Numbered from the stretch's first letter, positions 23,241 to 36,514 are shown. The stretch: 64,000 nt of DNA from Casuarina equisetifolia (GCA_028551475.1 CM052356.1:5156001-5220000); one strand, 5' to 3'. The notes: a model not told the origin generated them from the letters alone. Made by a program: numbers and translations.

Positions 23241-26239
23241 ATTGATAGAAAGAAACTCTTAATGGAATTCAGTTGGTGTGTTTGGTCAAGCCACATGTTT
23301 GAGAGGGGAAAATCGGTTGCTTCATCCAGCTGATACTACCTTTGGAAAATTGACTAGACTGAACCGAAGGCCGCCGGTTCACAGCCTACAATTACTCTTT
23401 TTCTACAAAGAAAGATTTTTTTAATTTTTTTTCTTTTTTATATTGTTGGAGTTCAAATCTTATATTTTTATTAAACGCTTCTATTTTTAGCAATAGATGT
23501 ATTAAATTATTAGGTTCAATCTTTTTATGTATGAACTCGGTTATCTCTACATTGAGATTCAAGTTAATAAAATAATATGTATGACTTTTATTCTGAGATC
23601 ATATTAAAACATCATAATATCAAATTTTAAATTTGATAAAATAAGTGAATATAATAATCTAGCAACAGTCCAACAAGATGAAATAGTGATTTCTATGAAT
23701 ATATTGATAGAAAAAAATTTTAAAGTAACAATTATATTGTTCGTTCTTACGCTTATTGAATTGAAGTTGATGTCAACATAATCATTACTTTAACCTTTGA
23801 TAATTGAATTTTAATAAATAATTAAGAATTTTAAATTCAGATATTCTCATCTTGTGATATGAATAATATAATTTTTAGACTCCTAATTTCTTCATTACAA
23901 ACATTTATGCATACCTCCTTAAAACATGAGCTTTAGGATTTACATTTTTGTATCAACTTTCATTGGTTCCTACTTATTGTAATTTCCTTCTCTTGTTGTT
24001 TCTGCAGTTTCTGTATCAACTTGATAGAAAGACACTTTGCCATGTGGCTTAACTCCTTCCCCTAATGGAATGCCTTATGGTCGTGAAGTTTCCAAAAAGT
24101 AGCTCATCATACATGCACCGAAGATTGAGGCCGAAAGCCATTGTCAACCGCATTTCTAGTCAAAAGCCAGCAAAGCTAATCCTTTGTAGGCCATTAGATT
24201 GTTAGGTTTGCGTTTATTTTCCACATTTCAGTTTGACAATAACAATGTTCCCCAAACCAATCCTCTTGCTGTCTTCTGTACAATCAACCACTGGCAACGA
24301 AATCCTCCATCCCATATTTGTCCTGATTTCACAAGGTTCTAGATCTGATTTTGGAGATTATCCAGGTGGTCCCTTTTACTTCCCCCTTCCCCCCCAAAAA
24401 AAAAGGGTCTTGTTACTCTCTCTATTCCCTTCAAAGGAGATGTTCGAGTATAGAAAAAAATATCAGATAAAAATATTTGTAATATTGAACAACCATGATC
24501 TTACATGTTTATTTCCAAATGATATCTAAGTTTTATTCATGTTCCAAGTTCCTCTTCACGGAGAAAACAGTGGGAATCATTGTTGTTGTTGCATGAATCA
24601 ATGAGGAATTCTTTTCTTGTGGAACTCCTTATGGTATGAGGCATGCTTGTCTTCTCCAAGGACTGATCATTGCAGCATAAGTCCCGTGGAAATGAGACTC
24701 GCATGCATAATGCTTGAAGTTTTCACAACAAGTCCTTGATGGTGTTACAGGCCTAATACAGAAGTTGATTGATAAAGACAGTGACCCACAAATTCAAGAA
24801 GCTGCTCAAGGGAGCAGCCATGATCACAAAAACCCGTCATGAAGGCAAAGTAATAGCAGGACTGTTGGAAAGTTCAGTTTCATTTTAAAAATCAGCCTTG
24901 AAGAAAGGAAGGAAGAAGGTGGTTTTGGAAAGGGAAAGCCCATTGTTTTAGAAAATTTCTTAAAAAGTAGTTTTTAACTACTGACTGATGATGATATGTT
25001 TCATTTCACCTTTCTCACATTTTTTCCATTGTCGTTGATTTGTGGAAGCTGCCATCAGGCTTATGACACTTTGTCTCATTTGACACCACCAGAATAAAGT
25101 AGAACAACTTTAACCACAAGAAAAAGAAGGAAAATTGCTCAACGCTTGTTTACCAAACTGGGTTATTACCAAAATATTAATGAGCAAAAAAGAAAAATGA
25201 TAAAAAGGGTTGCTCTCCAAATCTATTAGATAAAAGGGGTTTCACTTTTAAAACCATTTGTTGGACTACTTCCTAACATGACCGACATTAAAATTCTTAT
25301 CAAATTTAGATTTAACTAAATTTTTTTGCTCTCCCTCTCTCTCGCATCAAAACTTTTGAAACTTGAACATAAAGTTCTATAATCTAATTCCAGCACTGGC
25401 GAAAGCAAAGGGTTGTTGATCCGAATATAAAAACAAAGCCGGTAGGAACACAAGTAGTGGTTACTTTTTGGGTACAGAACTTGGCAGCAAATAGTTGGTT
25501 CGAAGGCATCCTGATCGTGATAGAACCAATTCCAAAGGCTTAGAGATAAACTTCGACTAAACTACTATGATTCTTTATTCTTGTGGCACCAGCTGGGCTA
25601 AACGTCTAATCCAAGATGCCACCTGCCCTGGAATTGCACATGATGTGGAACCGAAATTTCAGTGCCATGGAAGAACATGGAGAATTGCACACAACACGAT
25701 GATATGGACCCGGCCATCCCTTCTCGTTTGTTTCTTCTATAAGAGGATGCCTTTTGTTGTCAAACCTCCCAATTGTTTATGTCCCCTCTGGAATAATGTC
25801 CTATGTTCACTTCCACCATACTCACAGGATAATTCTTTTTTTCTTTTTGTTATATATAAAAACCACAACAAATTAGATCAAGATGTCCTAAATCTCCGTA
25901 GCTTATCAACTAAACCAAGATATGTCAACATATTACAGAGTTTATTTTCTTGAAATTGACTTTTAAAAAAAGAAAAGAAATACATTCATATATAAGAAAC
26001 ATGACAAGCTAATATATTAACAATGTGAGATGAAATATCTGATTTCACCATAAAATCAAGCCATGTCGGAGGAATCGAGCATATACATATGCGTAAACGA
26101 AGCTAGGTCGTCCAAATGAAGGTTAAATTATTTGCAAGGAAATTTGACATCGTGATGTTTGTTAAATCTGCTTTCCGAAACCTCTTCATTTCCTCCCACC
26201 CCAGTTAAGAAAACCAAGCTATGGTTTGAGGAATCAAGC

Positions 26240-26242
<3 letters not shown>

Positions 26243-26279
<37 letters not shown>
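26243..26279. repeat. (TA)n microsatellite
   Basis: An uninterrupted TA run of about 37 bases. It is absent from the matching place in unit 1, so it arose after the duplication, and it interrupts the exon-like frame. Confidence 0.95.
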
Positions 26280-26283
<4 letters not shown>

Positions 26284-27854
26284 AAAACTCTGCGAGGTCC
26301 TTCAATGAAAGTTGAACTGTCTTGCAAGAAACCTTCATACGATGGTGGGAGGTATTCACTGGAATCATGTTCAAACAGTTGTAAGCTGTCCCAAGAATGG
26401 GCTGATCTAGATGTTACTGTAAAACAATTCTAAAAAAGTGGAATCCCAGCAATTTTACAAGGTCAGAACTTTTCTTTTTATGTAGGGGAAACTTGAAAGG
26501 ATGCATTAAACTGACTCGTCGTAGCCTCTTCTGATTATTTATATCGATTCTTGCCTAGATGATGTTGCATTGACTAAATAATAAACTAAAATACCTGTTT
26601 TGATAATCTCGTATATTTTAGGCAGTGTACAGGATGTTCAAAAGGGTTGAAATCATGCACTTATCCCATGAAATCCGGATAGCTGGGATTTTTTCTTTTT
26701 TTTGGAGTCAACATTATTAATATATCGAAGAAATTATGAAGTGACATTATAAATAACAAAAGACGTGTTCTTCTTTTCTTTTCTTTTTTTCAAATTTTCT
26801 TTAGTAAATAAGACATCTGTTTTGGTCTGATAAACTCCTTGTGTTATCATTTGCAGCTAAGCAATACATAATCAGTCAATTATTGAACCTGACAAATTTG
26901 ACTTTCTTCTCTTCTTCCTTTTCCTAGGATTGTTTCCTTCTCCATTTGAAAGGTTCCATGCTGACTCCAAGACAGGCATCCTAAGATGGACATTATCCTC
27001 CTGATCGGTTCGCCTTCTGAGTCAGACCCACGATGGGGTGGCAGAACCTTGCTAATCATACAAATTTCTGTAGCTCCACCTTTATTTTTATTCCTCTGAA
27101 CTCAACAGGCAAGACCACAGCCACTAGTTTTTGTTAATGGGGGAAAAGCTTAATACATATAATCTATTGAAATATAATGTCCAGGAAGTTAATCAGATTT
27201 ACTGTCTCTAAGGAAGACTAGCTGCAGTATTAATCTGTATTGACTTTAATGCAAAACCGGAGGAAATGGTAGAGACTGGGGACCATGAAGAATGCGATAT
27301 AAGGTCGTGTTTTCAACCTTTTAACCTTATGTGACATAAAGATATATTTTACAATGACATAGACAACTTCCAGGATTTAAAGAGTGATATTTCAAACGTG
27401 TTGATTTAGGTAAAAAAATTAGGGCTCTTAACTTATATGATCAGACAGCAACGCAAATTGAAAACAAGCATGTCAACTGCATCAATCCTTTTCAAATTTG
27501 CCTTGCGAAGAAGATGGACTACCAAAAATGCATACAACTTTTAAAACTGCTCAAATCCAACACTCCATGCTGGATTCCATGTCTAGGTTTTGTTGCACTG
27601 ACAGTGGCATCCATCTTACCTGTGGAGTAATGGCATAAGAATCGTGGGGATCTAATTTATAACGAGGTGTAGCATATGAACTTAGATTTAGATATTATGT
27701 TTGATAATATTAAGCTTTTTTTTCTTATAAAAAAAAATATATATTTTAGATTAGGATGTTGACGTGTGAGATAATTACTATTTAACATGTTTAATAATGT
27801 ATAACAATTATTATTTAACAAAAACCATTAACAGAAACCACTTATCTTTGTTTC

Positions 27855-28195
27855 CTACTTTCTGAAGATTTACTGCAACCTAGACTGAAGCTCCCATCCA
27901 GAAACCCGGGAAGAACAAGGGAGAGGAGAAAGCAGTAGAAGAAGACCTATTTAAGATACTGAAGGTTTACTGCAATAGTGAAGCTCCTTCAATGAGTATT
28001 CTAATGAGAAGTATATTGATGCCCATGCTTCAAACCTGAGCATCTCAGAAACCATGAAAAAACTGAAGGTTACTGCAATCCAGAAGCTACTTGGATAACT
28101 ATTTTAATGAGAAGTATTTGATGGCCATGCTTCAAGCCTGTCCAATTCTGAAACCAGGGAAGGAGAAAACAGGAGAAGAGGACCATTGAAAAAAA
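27855..28195. repeat. Minisatellite in unit 2 (about three copies)
   Basis: Three diverged tandem copies of the same motif as at 23,040-23,240, starting near 27,860, 27,955 and 28,065. Each contains ACTGCAA, AATGAGAAGTAT and a CAGAAACC phrase. Confidence 0.65.
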
Positions 28196-28990
28196 CAAAA
28201 GAAATAAAGAAATTGGAGGAAGACCCATTAAATAAACAAAGAAAGAAAAAGTGTAGGGTTCTACACGGAATTCAAGCCACCTGTTTTCAGAGGACTGGAA
28301 AATCGGTTGCTTTGCGTGTCTGCATTCCACCCCGGAAATTGACTAGACCGAGGAAGCCGCCGGTTCCCAGCCTCCAATTACTCATTTTCTCCTAATGGAC
28401 ATATTTTTCTTTAAAAAATTAGATTAGAGAAGGATATCATAAGATATTAACAATTTATTAGATTAACTTTCATTGGATGTAGAGATACTAAATCATCTGT
28501 AAGTAACTTTTTTTTTTTTTTCGTTTTTACATTCGGTGGAGTTATAATCTTAGATGTTTCATTGAATGCTTCTATTTGTAGTAGTTGATACATTGAATTA
28601 CTAGGTTTATTTTTTCAATGTATGGACTCTTATCTTTACATTGAGATTTAATTTCAATAAAATAAGATATACGACCTATGTTTTGAGGTCATGTTAAAGT
28701 TAATGAGATAGTGGTTTTAGTGAATAATACTGATAAAAACAATTAAACTAACAATTGTAATGTCTACTCTTAAGCTTATTGAATTGAAATTAATACTAAC
28801 ATAATCATTTATTTAGCATTTGATCATTGGATCCTAATAAATAATTAAGAGATTTTCCAATTTATGATATGAATAATATTATGTTCATTGGGATTTATAT
28901 TTTTCATAATTAAAATCATATTATACTACAAAACAAAAAAGTCACAGTTTTGATTAGTTCCTAATCATTGTAAATATCCATCCTCTTTGT

Positions 28991-29760
28991 TCGATATTGT
29001 TTCATTCTTTTGGGATTAATTTATTTTCAGAATAAATCTTGTGCTTATCAAAAAGCAAATTCAAGATTAGAAATATCTTTTTTCCATTTAAAGATTTTTC
29101 TTAATTTACGTAAGAGAAGATTTTTGTCTTAAAAGATTTACTTAATCTAAATTCTAATATTAGTTAGAGAATTTATATTTACTCAAAAGTTGACCTAAGA
29201 ATAATTTTTTTACTAAAAATTGAACAAAATCTAGATAAAATGTGAGATTTTATCACACTAGTCTCAACAATTTTTTAATTTTAAAAGAATCTTAAATTGT
29301 ATTTCATAAATAACCTAATACTCAAAAGTAGTATACGAAACTCTAAATTGTTTGCCTAATCAACTAAGTCAATGATAAATTAAAGAGAATAAGCTGAATT
29401 TCCTATTAGAATTAAGTCATCCAAGTATAGAAACAACCATATGTGGACAAAGATGAATTAAATGCCAAACGATAAAAATCATAATCCAACAAAAATTATA
29501 CAATCATACCAAGTTCAAGTTTGGGTCCATAGAATGTTAGTATAATTTACAAATATAGGAAGGATATCTTGAATTTGAGAAGCCCAATGGTTGTTTCATT
29601 AAAAACCAATTGAAAGTCTTAAGTTCTACATCTACCATATGTGAATTGGGTGAATTTCTAATAAGTAAAAGAAAATAAAAAGATAAGACATTAACAGCAC
29701 CCACAGTTTTGGCTAAAATCCCAAAAGCCAAAGGTCTTCTATAAGAAAAAGAAGATCTAT
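28991..29760. other. AT-rich intergenic DNA
   Basis: Nothing recognised. It runs into the PP2-A promoter, where a TATATTTA element lies at about 29,770 followed by a CT-rich leader from about 29,810 to 30,071. Confidence 0.4.
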
Positions 29761-30071
29761 ATCCCTCCCCTATATTTATGGTAATATTCTAATCCAAAAG
29801 CTTGTTATTACCCCCCACTCCTCTCATCCTCTGCTTTCCATCCATTTCAGTCTCGGCTGTCTTCCCCCTGGCCGTTCTCGGGAAACGAACAGACCAAATC
29901 AAACAAACGCATCCCGGAGCTTCTACGCGTACTTCTGCAAAAACTCCATGTCGCCGACCCCATAACACCTCTGGCGCGGTGTTTCGCTGAAGCCCTTTTG
30001 TTAAAGACTTAGTCTTTCTACGGGATCGGAGTTGTCCTACGATCGCTGTTTCCTTCTCTCTGCTCTGTTTC

Positions 30072-33000
30072 ATGGGTGCCGGTTTCTCTGCTTTCTTCTC
30101 AGGGCAAATTTGGTGTCCTGGTTTGCATGGGTCTTTGTCTTCGCAATCGAAACCCAGTTTGGGGGATTTGCCGGAGAGCTGCGTGGCTTTGCTTCTCGGG
30201 TACTTGGACCCGCCGCAGATTTGCAAATTGGCGAGGCTGAATCGAGCTTTTCGAGGAGCTTCCTTGGCTGATTTTGTCTGGGAATCGAAGTTGCCGTCGA
30301 ATTATGAGGCGCTTGTGAGAAAAGTGTTGGGTGAGTTGCCGGAGAATTTGGGTAAACGAGAGATTTATGCGAGGCTTTGTCGGGCTAATAGTTTGGATGC
30401 TGGTACCAAGGTATTGTTCTTATTGATTGCTTCTGTTTGGGTGCTGAGAAAATGGGGGAAAATTCAATATAAAAATCGAATTTTGTGTGATTCTCTCTTC
30501 TTCTTTTTTTAAGTTTTTTTTTTTTTTTTTGTTGGGGCTCTGTGTGTGTGGGTGAGGGTGGGGGGTTTGTTTGTTAGGAAATCAATATGGATTTTAAGTC
30601 GTAAGATTCTAATTTTTTTTTTCGAGTTCGATCGGTTTCTATGCATCTGATTTATGAGGAAAAAAAAAACCTCGTTCCAATGTTTAAAAAAAAAGAGGGG
30701 GTGAAGAATTGAAATAGATTTTGAGCTTTTACATTTATTGATTATTGTCTGAGCGTCGAAGGAAATTATTTTTGTCTCGTTTGCATATTACGGAGACGTT
30801 CCGCGGCTTGTACCTTGTTTGGATTTTGGAAAGAAAAAGAAGAAAATAGAAAAGTTCAATTGCAGGGACTCTTTGTTAATTACTTCGGAACAGAAATTGT
30901 ACTGTCTAACATGATTGGAAAAATATCTCTTCTATAGAAAAGCTGAAAAAGGTTTTTTGCTTTGTTCTCGTTCTTTTTCTGTGGTCACATACAGAAGTCT
31001 GTTCTATCGAGTTGTTTGATTCTCTTAATTTGGATCGATTTCTGATCGATTTGTATGAAACTTGGCTTCTTGCAGAAAGTTTGGCTCCATAAAAGTACGG
31101 CCGGTGTTTGGATGTCTATTTCTTCAAAGGGGTTGGCGATCACAGGGATCGATGATCGAAGATATTGGAATCATATCCCCAGTGATGAATCTATGTAAGA
31201 TACCTGCTCTTCTTTTAATTTTTATATGTTGATATTCAATTCAAATGAGTAAAACTTTTTCATCTATATCTTAAGATGGATGATGGAAACTCGAACTGTG
31301 TCGTTGCTCGTATTGGTCAACGTAAATTTTTGTTAATTTTTTTCACAAATTCTAAAAATATTGTTTGCTTTTGTGATACATGTATTTGGTTTCTTAATGA
31401 CTTTATTAGCTTCAAAACAAGTTAATGCATGGCACACCGGTGTTCCACATCTGACCTGCCAGTTTATTTCTGGATTAAAAAATTGATTTATTTTCTTAGA
31501 AAGGTATCTTACGCTGTGTACAATAGCAGGTTTTTGTTAAGTGCAGATCACTTGACTTGAAGGAAGTTATGTTCTATTCAGCTTGATGGGAAGATCTTAA
31601 TGTTGAAGGCAGTTCTTTTTAGTTTAACATGATAATTGCATCCTTGAAGTCACCGCTAGTCTCCCCCTCCCATCACTGATTTTATAAGATTTGCTTCATT
31701 GAAATGGGGGTTTCATAATTGACTTCAAGGTTATAGATTTCTTAGCAAGTGGTTCAAATTAAACAAGTACTTTGTGGATTGAATTCATAGAATCGAGGGA
31801 AAAAGGGTTGGGGATAAGAAACTTATTTGAGTGGTTGGATCAAAAGAAACTTATTCAAAATGCCCCATCTGTATTTGTAGTTAAGCAAGAATCAGGTGCT
31901 TACTTCAGAGTGAATTCAGAGCCAAGACTAGGAGCAAATGATGAAGAAGTTGAGCAAATATCTGCTACCAAACTGGGGTAAACTTAAGTAGCAATATCAC
32001 TCACCCCATGATCAGGTCAAATTGATTGCAAATCAGAGCCAACCGCTTCATGAAGACCGAAAGAGCAGAATTAGTTGAGTAAAGCGTATGGTCCTAAGGA
32101 AACTTGAAGATATGAGTCAAATTGGCTTGAAATGATATTCTAGTATAAGGATGCCAGGAGGATGACATAACACAGACTGATCAGCAAAACGGATTGTGTG
32201 AGATTGAGAACACGTATCTAGAGCTGCTTACAGGATTACTTTTGAAGTAGAATATGCTTTTTCTCCATCTGGCCCCCTTTTGCTTCCATTTTTTTGCGAT
32301 CTTGCTGGATTGATTTGAAAGTAGAGAATCAAAACCTTTTCAATTGTTATGTTCAAGGCCATGAGCATTGTTGAAAAGAATGAGAAAAAGTACCAAGGAC
32401 ATAACCAACGACTGGTAAAGGATTTCTTAAAAAGTAAAGTACTAGTAATGTGTTTTGTAGATTTAAGGAATTCAATCAGATATTATACATATGCGAGGAG
32501 CTAATAGAAAAGGGGAGAGGATGAATGTTTTCTCTCCGCATTTTCTGCTCTATCCTTATTTATCTCATGCTTCTTTGAGCTTGGATTTTAGAAGAAAAAG
32601 GATTTAGAATAAAGTATCGGCAGCAACTAGTGCATCTTAAAATTAACATTTTTTTTTCTTCTGGTTGTTTTGGTTGCTTGCTGATCAGAAAAGGTTTGAG
32701 AAACTAATGCGTCTTGGTTGTTTGTTGAAGTGGGAATGGTTGAAGGAGAAAAAGAAGAGAAACTATCAGCAACAATGGACATCGTTTTTTTTTTTTTTCT
32801 GTTTTTTCTCCGGTTTTTTCTTTAGAGTAACTTGCATATCATCTGATGCACAAGGGATGCTTGTGTTTGTCTTGATTGAAAAATTTCCGAACGTTCTTCT
32901 GTTGGTGCTCTTATTGTGGTTGTACTGGAATTGATTTGGTGTTCCTGCTTCTTGCTTGAAGCTTCCGCTCTGTTGCATACCTCCAGCAAATTTGGTGGTT

Positions 33001-33382
33001 TGAAGTTGATGGGGAGGTAGAGTTCCCACTTCCAGCAGGCACGTATAGCCTCTTCTTCAGACTGCAGCTCGGACGGGCATACCGGAGGTTTGGTCGCCGT
33101 GTCTGTAACAACGAGCACATTCATGGGTGGAATATAAAGCCGGTGCAGTTTCAGCTTTGGACTTCAGATGGTCAGCATGCAGCAGGGAAGTGCTTTCTTA
33201 ATGAAACTGGAAAATGGAACCACTACCTCGTGGGGGATTTTGTTGTTGATAACTCGAATTCAACAACCAAAATTAAGTTCTCCATGACCCAGATTGACTG
33301 CACCCATACCAAAGGTGGTCTGTGTCTAGACTCCGTAGTTATAGCCCCAAGTGAGTTCAAAGAGAGGTTATTGCGTTTTTAA
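30072..33382 (+). CDS. PP2-A12-like: F-box protein with PP2 domain (PP2-A11/A12 type)
   Basis: Three exons, 30072-30410, 31076-31194 and 32962-33382, join in frame to 292 residues, near the usual length of about 290. The N-terminus MGAGFSAFF is followed by an F-box at about 28-72 (LGDLPESCVALLLGYLDPPQ, then LARLNRAFRGAS). The Nictaba/PP2-like domain covers about 114-290, with KVWLHKSTAGVWMSISSKGL, ITGIDDRRYW, IWWFEVDGEVEFPLPAG, WNIKPVQFQLW and the closing DSVVIAPSEF. Family knowledge: these proteins are substrate receptors of SCF ubiquitin ligases, with the PP2 part as a possible glycan- or protein-binding module. Intron 2 is long (about 1.77 kb) with no recognised gene inside. Assignment to A11/A12 rests on sequence and on gene neighbourhood. 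Confidence 0.93.
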
Positions 33383-34019
33383 GTTGCAGTTAGCCTCTGT
33401 AGGTAGGGAGTTGTGTATTATAAAAAAGGTAGCGAGAGTTCTACAAATATTTGATGGTCTTTTCTCAAAGCCTAGAATTTGTATGTAAACCGGGTAATGT
33501 GCATATGTATGTTTTCTATTGGTTCGATCGAGGGTGTTTACTGTCTCCAAAGAGTCCTGCTGTAAAAACCTCTATTTTTAACTTCTGTTATAGGCCTTGG
33601 GCTGCATTCTACTGTTCCATTTTTAGTTCCTGGTTTTTGAAGTGGTGTTGCAGACGAGAAAGGCCTATATCCCTGGTTGGAAGAATTTTGAAATTTGTTA
33701 TTGTTGGAATATTTTGCATTTCGAATTTGTTTGCATTGGTAATGCCTATTTATTATAAACAATTATGTTTCAAGAGTACAAGATTCGTATGATATATTTC
33801 TCATGAGGTTTATGATTTTACTTTATAAATGTTTTATATTGCTTGTTATTTGTTTGATATTTCTCTCTAAAATAATACATATACCCAACATTTTGCAAAA
33901 CGTTTTGAAAGCATAACAAAGAGTGTTTTGTCTTTTGTACTAGCCCCTGACTTCTAATGCATTTTAAGAATTAGTCGTAATCACCTACTCAATTCCTTTG
34001 TTACTGACAGATAGAACTC
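33383..34019. other. PP2-A 3' flank
   Basis: Probable 3' UTR for the first few hundred bases, then AT-rich DNA. No gene seen. Confidence 0.4.
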
Positions 34020-34597
34020 GAGTAAGATTCCAGAAACCATTTTAGGGAAGTATCGGAATGAGGGTGAACAACAAGGGGTTCATTTTGCAGGTTTCTGATC
34101 CGGGGAGTTCCTATAAACGATTCTCTCCGTAACTGCTATTCAAGATTGTAAGGTCATCAGTTTACACTTGGTATAACGCTGATCAAGCTGCAAAGCTAGT
34201 AACTTCTTGTTGAGTAAAAAATTCCTGTTGAAGTATACAAACTCACGTCAGACCACTTTCTCAACCGTCAACCTAAAAGATACGTAACCTGCAGGCCTTT
34301 CATCCATCGCACATATCATAACTGCCGCAACTTCAGCTCCTCACTTTCATGACAATCGTCGATGATATTCAGGAACTCTTCAGGCAGATGAAGCTTCTCC
34401 GGGAGATCTGATTCTCTTTGTATAAAGTTGTTAGCATATGACTGAGAAGACTTACCATTAGAGAGAGTTCTCGAGACAGTGACCCTCCCCGCGGAATCAC
34501 AATGTGTTTCGAGAACCACCCTGATCATGATATGCTGATTCGAGAATTCAACCCCTCCAAGCAATATCTATTTCCCTGATTCTTGTTTGCAGGCCCT
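34020..34597 (-). pseudogene. Broken duplicate of the last exon and 3' flank of the SEUSS-like gene
   Basis: This block matches 39,685-40,365 in the same orientation. The coding part (about 34,316-34,597) parallels the C-terminal end of the SEUSS-like protein. GKSSQSYANNF, DLPEKL and EFLNIIDDCHESEELK align to GKSSEFYANNF, DLPEKL and EFLNMIDDCHGSGELK. The frame is disturbed upstream and no other exon is present, so it is a fragment. The flank downstream of the stop is also copied, showing a genomic duplication across about 5.7 kb. Confidence 0.85.
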
Positions 34598-35595
34598 GTT
34601 AGGAACTTAAACTGAAATTTAGTAAGACTGAACTGTTTTTTTTTTTTTTTCTGTCTAACTTGAATATATTTCAAGTATATCTTAAAGATACTCTACAGGT
34701 TATTTCTTGTGAATTGGTAAGTATTTATTTAAGATTCTCTATTGTGTTAGTTTAAAAGAGAAAAATCATGAAAAAACCTAGAAGGCAAAAAGAGGGGTTG
34801 CATCATTGAAAGGGTGGCAACCTACACCCTACATTGTGAAGGTGACGCCAAAGGACATGTTTTGTATTGCAACCACTAGCCAAGAGAGACAAGTTATTTG
34901 AGTTTTAAAAGCATTAAGAATAGTCATATGAGAGATGCATATGGATTTTGTAAACAATACCTTTATATTCTATTGAAGAAATTAATAAAAAGAAAAAAGG
35001 CTAGTAATTATGCTAATGATAATCGGTATAAGATGTTGTGTTGGTCCAAATTACCTTAAATCTTTAGTCTTTTTTATGTTTATAACTTAATTTATGTATT
35101 TATCTATTCATGTAATGAGTTTTTTTTTTTTTTTTTTACAACAATTGATATCAAAGTTAGCTTTTAAGCTTGGGAGCATCAAATGAGTGAGACCAAGCCA
35201 AATTGGTACTATACAAGAGATGTGCATTCTTCTTCTTGGTGGTTTCATTTAAAGATATAGCCTTTGACATGGAAACTTTTTAATTTTTGAGCAGGGTTTC
35301 TTTCGAATTGGAGAAATTTTGATTCTCAAACTCATTTTCATTTTGGCTTGTGCACTACAGAAAGGTTGTTTTGGAGAAAAAAAAGGTAGATGTGACTTCT
35401 TGATTGTTTAATCTATTATTTGTGATGTTCTAATTACCATATAGTCACTAAAAGCGGCAAGGGGTGGCTGAATGTGTCAAGAGCAAGATTAGGAGCAAAC
35501 AAATTTAGGTGGAGTTTGGGAAGAACTAGGTCAAATAGAATCCAATGGATCTATTAAGTACCCACAAGGCCGATTATGTTAGTGGGGCTAATACT
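34598..35595. other. AT-rich intergenic DNA
   Basis: Two poly-T runs (about 34,637-34,650 and 35,120-35,137) and no recognised gene. Confidence 0.35.
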
Positions 35596-35621
35596 CTTTT
35601 TATCTAATAAATGCATCCCTG

Positions 35622-35701
35622 AGAAAGCATCCCACCAATCCCTGGTTGGCATCATTTATGGTTGAGACTAAGATGGTATATGATCGTCTTCAAGCCCCTA
35701 C

Positions 35702-35738
<37 letters not shown>

Positions 35739-36510
35739 ACTTTCACAGTTGTTTGTCTTTCATAAATCCAAGAATTTCACCTCTGACAATGAAATACGAA
35801 TGCCCCTAACTGTTCCTTTTAATCATTACTCCGATCTCGAAGGCCAACACAATAGGACTGAAATCCTATGATGTTATCCCATGCTAATGTATCTAGAGCG
35901 TAAGGCTTGCTTTGAGTACTCTAATTTCTTCAAAGTAATAGCACCGGAGGCACGACCCGACTAGTTAAGGCCAGAAGCACATCGCCGGCAGAAAGGACGA
36001 GCAGACCGGAGCACACCAGGGGTGAACTGATCCACCCAACCCAAGATCCAACTACGAACTTTTTAACTGCAACAACTTAAATATACGCTATTGGAGTTGG
36101 AATTACTGCAACTGTTGGCACCAAACTTGCCCTCCAATGGATCCTCGTTAAGGGATTTAGATTGTACTCATTCCAATTACCAAACTCATAAGAGCCCGAT
36201 ATTGTTATTTATTGTCACTACCTCCCCATGTCAGGATTAGGTAATTTGCGTGCTTGCTGCCTTCCTTGGATGTGGTAGATGTTTCTCAGGCTCCCTCTCG
36301 GAATTGAAGCTTAATTCTCCTACCATCGAAAGTTGATAGGGCAAAAATTTGAATGATGCGTTGCTGGCACATGGCCGTGCAATCCGTTGAGTTATCATGA
36401 ATCATCAGAGCAACAGATAGAGCCCACATTGACCTTTTATCTAATAAATGCATCCCTTCCAAAAGTCAGGGTTTGTTGCACATATTAGCTCTAGAATTAT
36501 TACGGTTATG
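35622..36510 (-). pseudogene. Nuclear 18S rRNA pseudogene fragment
   Basis: On the minus strand this is clearly plant cytosolic 18S rRNA, from the TAATTCTAGAGCTAATATGTG region near the 5' end to the CCAGGGATTGG region. It is roughly the first 130-1,090 positions of the gene. Landmarks: GGCAGCAAGCACGCAAATTA, AGGTAGTGACAATAAATAAC, GGTGAAATTCTTGGATTTATGAAAG. It has indels (for example in the CGGGCTTTGCCCG loop and the GGTGACGGGTGACGG loop) and many C-to-T/G-to-A changes at former CpG sites. It is not a functional rRNA. Confidence 0.93.
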
Positions 36511-36514
36511 ATTG

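Larger units (their letters stand above)
19630..24000. repeat. Tandem segmental duplication, unit 1
   Basis: This block is collinear with 24,000-28,990. Matching pairs (unit 1 / unit 2): 19,735-19,800 / 24,163-24,225; 20,330-20,500 / 24,590-24,770; 21,285-21,500 / 25,535-25,740; 21,900-22,220 / 26,080-26,420; 22,240-22,500 / 26,470-26,720; 22,800-23,400 / 27,470-28,390; 23,410-24,000 / 28,500-28,990. The offset drifts from about 4.2 to 5.1 kb because of indels. Divergence is substantial, so the duplication is old. No protein gene was recognised, though one spliced-exon-like frame lies in unit 1. Confidence 0.8.
24000..28990. repeat. Tandem segmental duplication, unit 2
   Basis: The second copy of the 19,630-24,000 unit. 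It is longer because of an AT microsatellite at 26,243-26,279, about 0.5 kb of extra sequence around 26,800-27,450, and an expanded minisatellite at 27,855-28,195. No intact coding sequence is conserved between the two units. Confidence 0.8.

Noticed and set aside
29789..30226. 145-codon minus-strand open frame over the start of the PP2-A gene
   Set aside because: It is the reverse complement of the leader and F-box exon, with no independent support.
31772..31981. 69-codon frame in PP2-A intron 2
   Set aside because: No recognised domain or start context, and it lies inside an intron of a complete gene.
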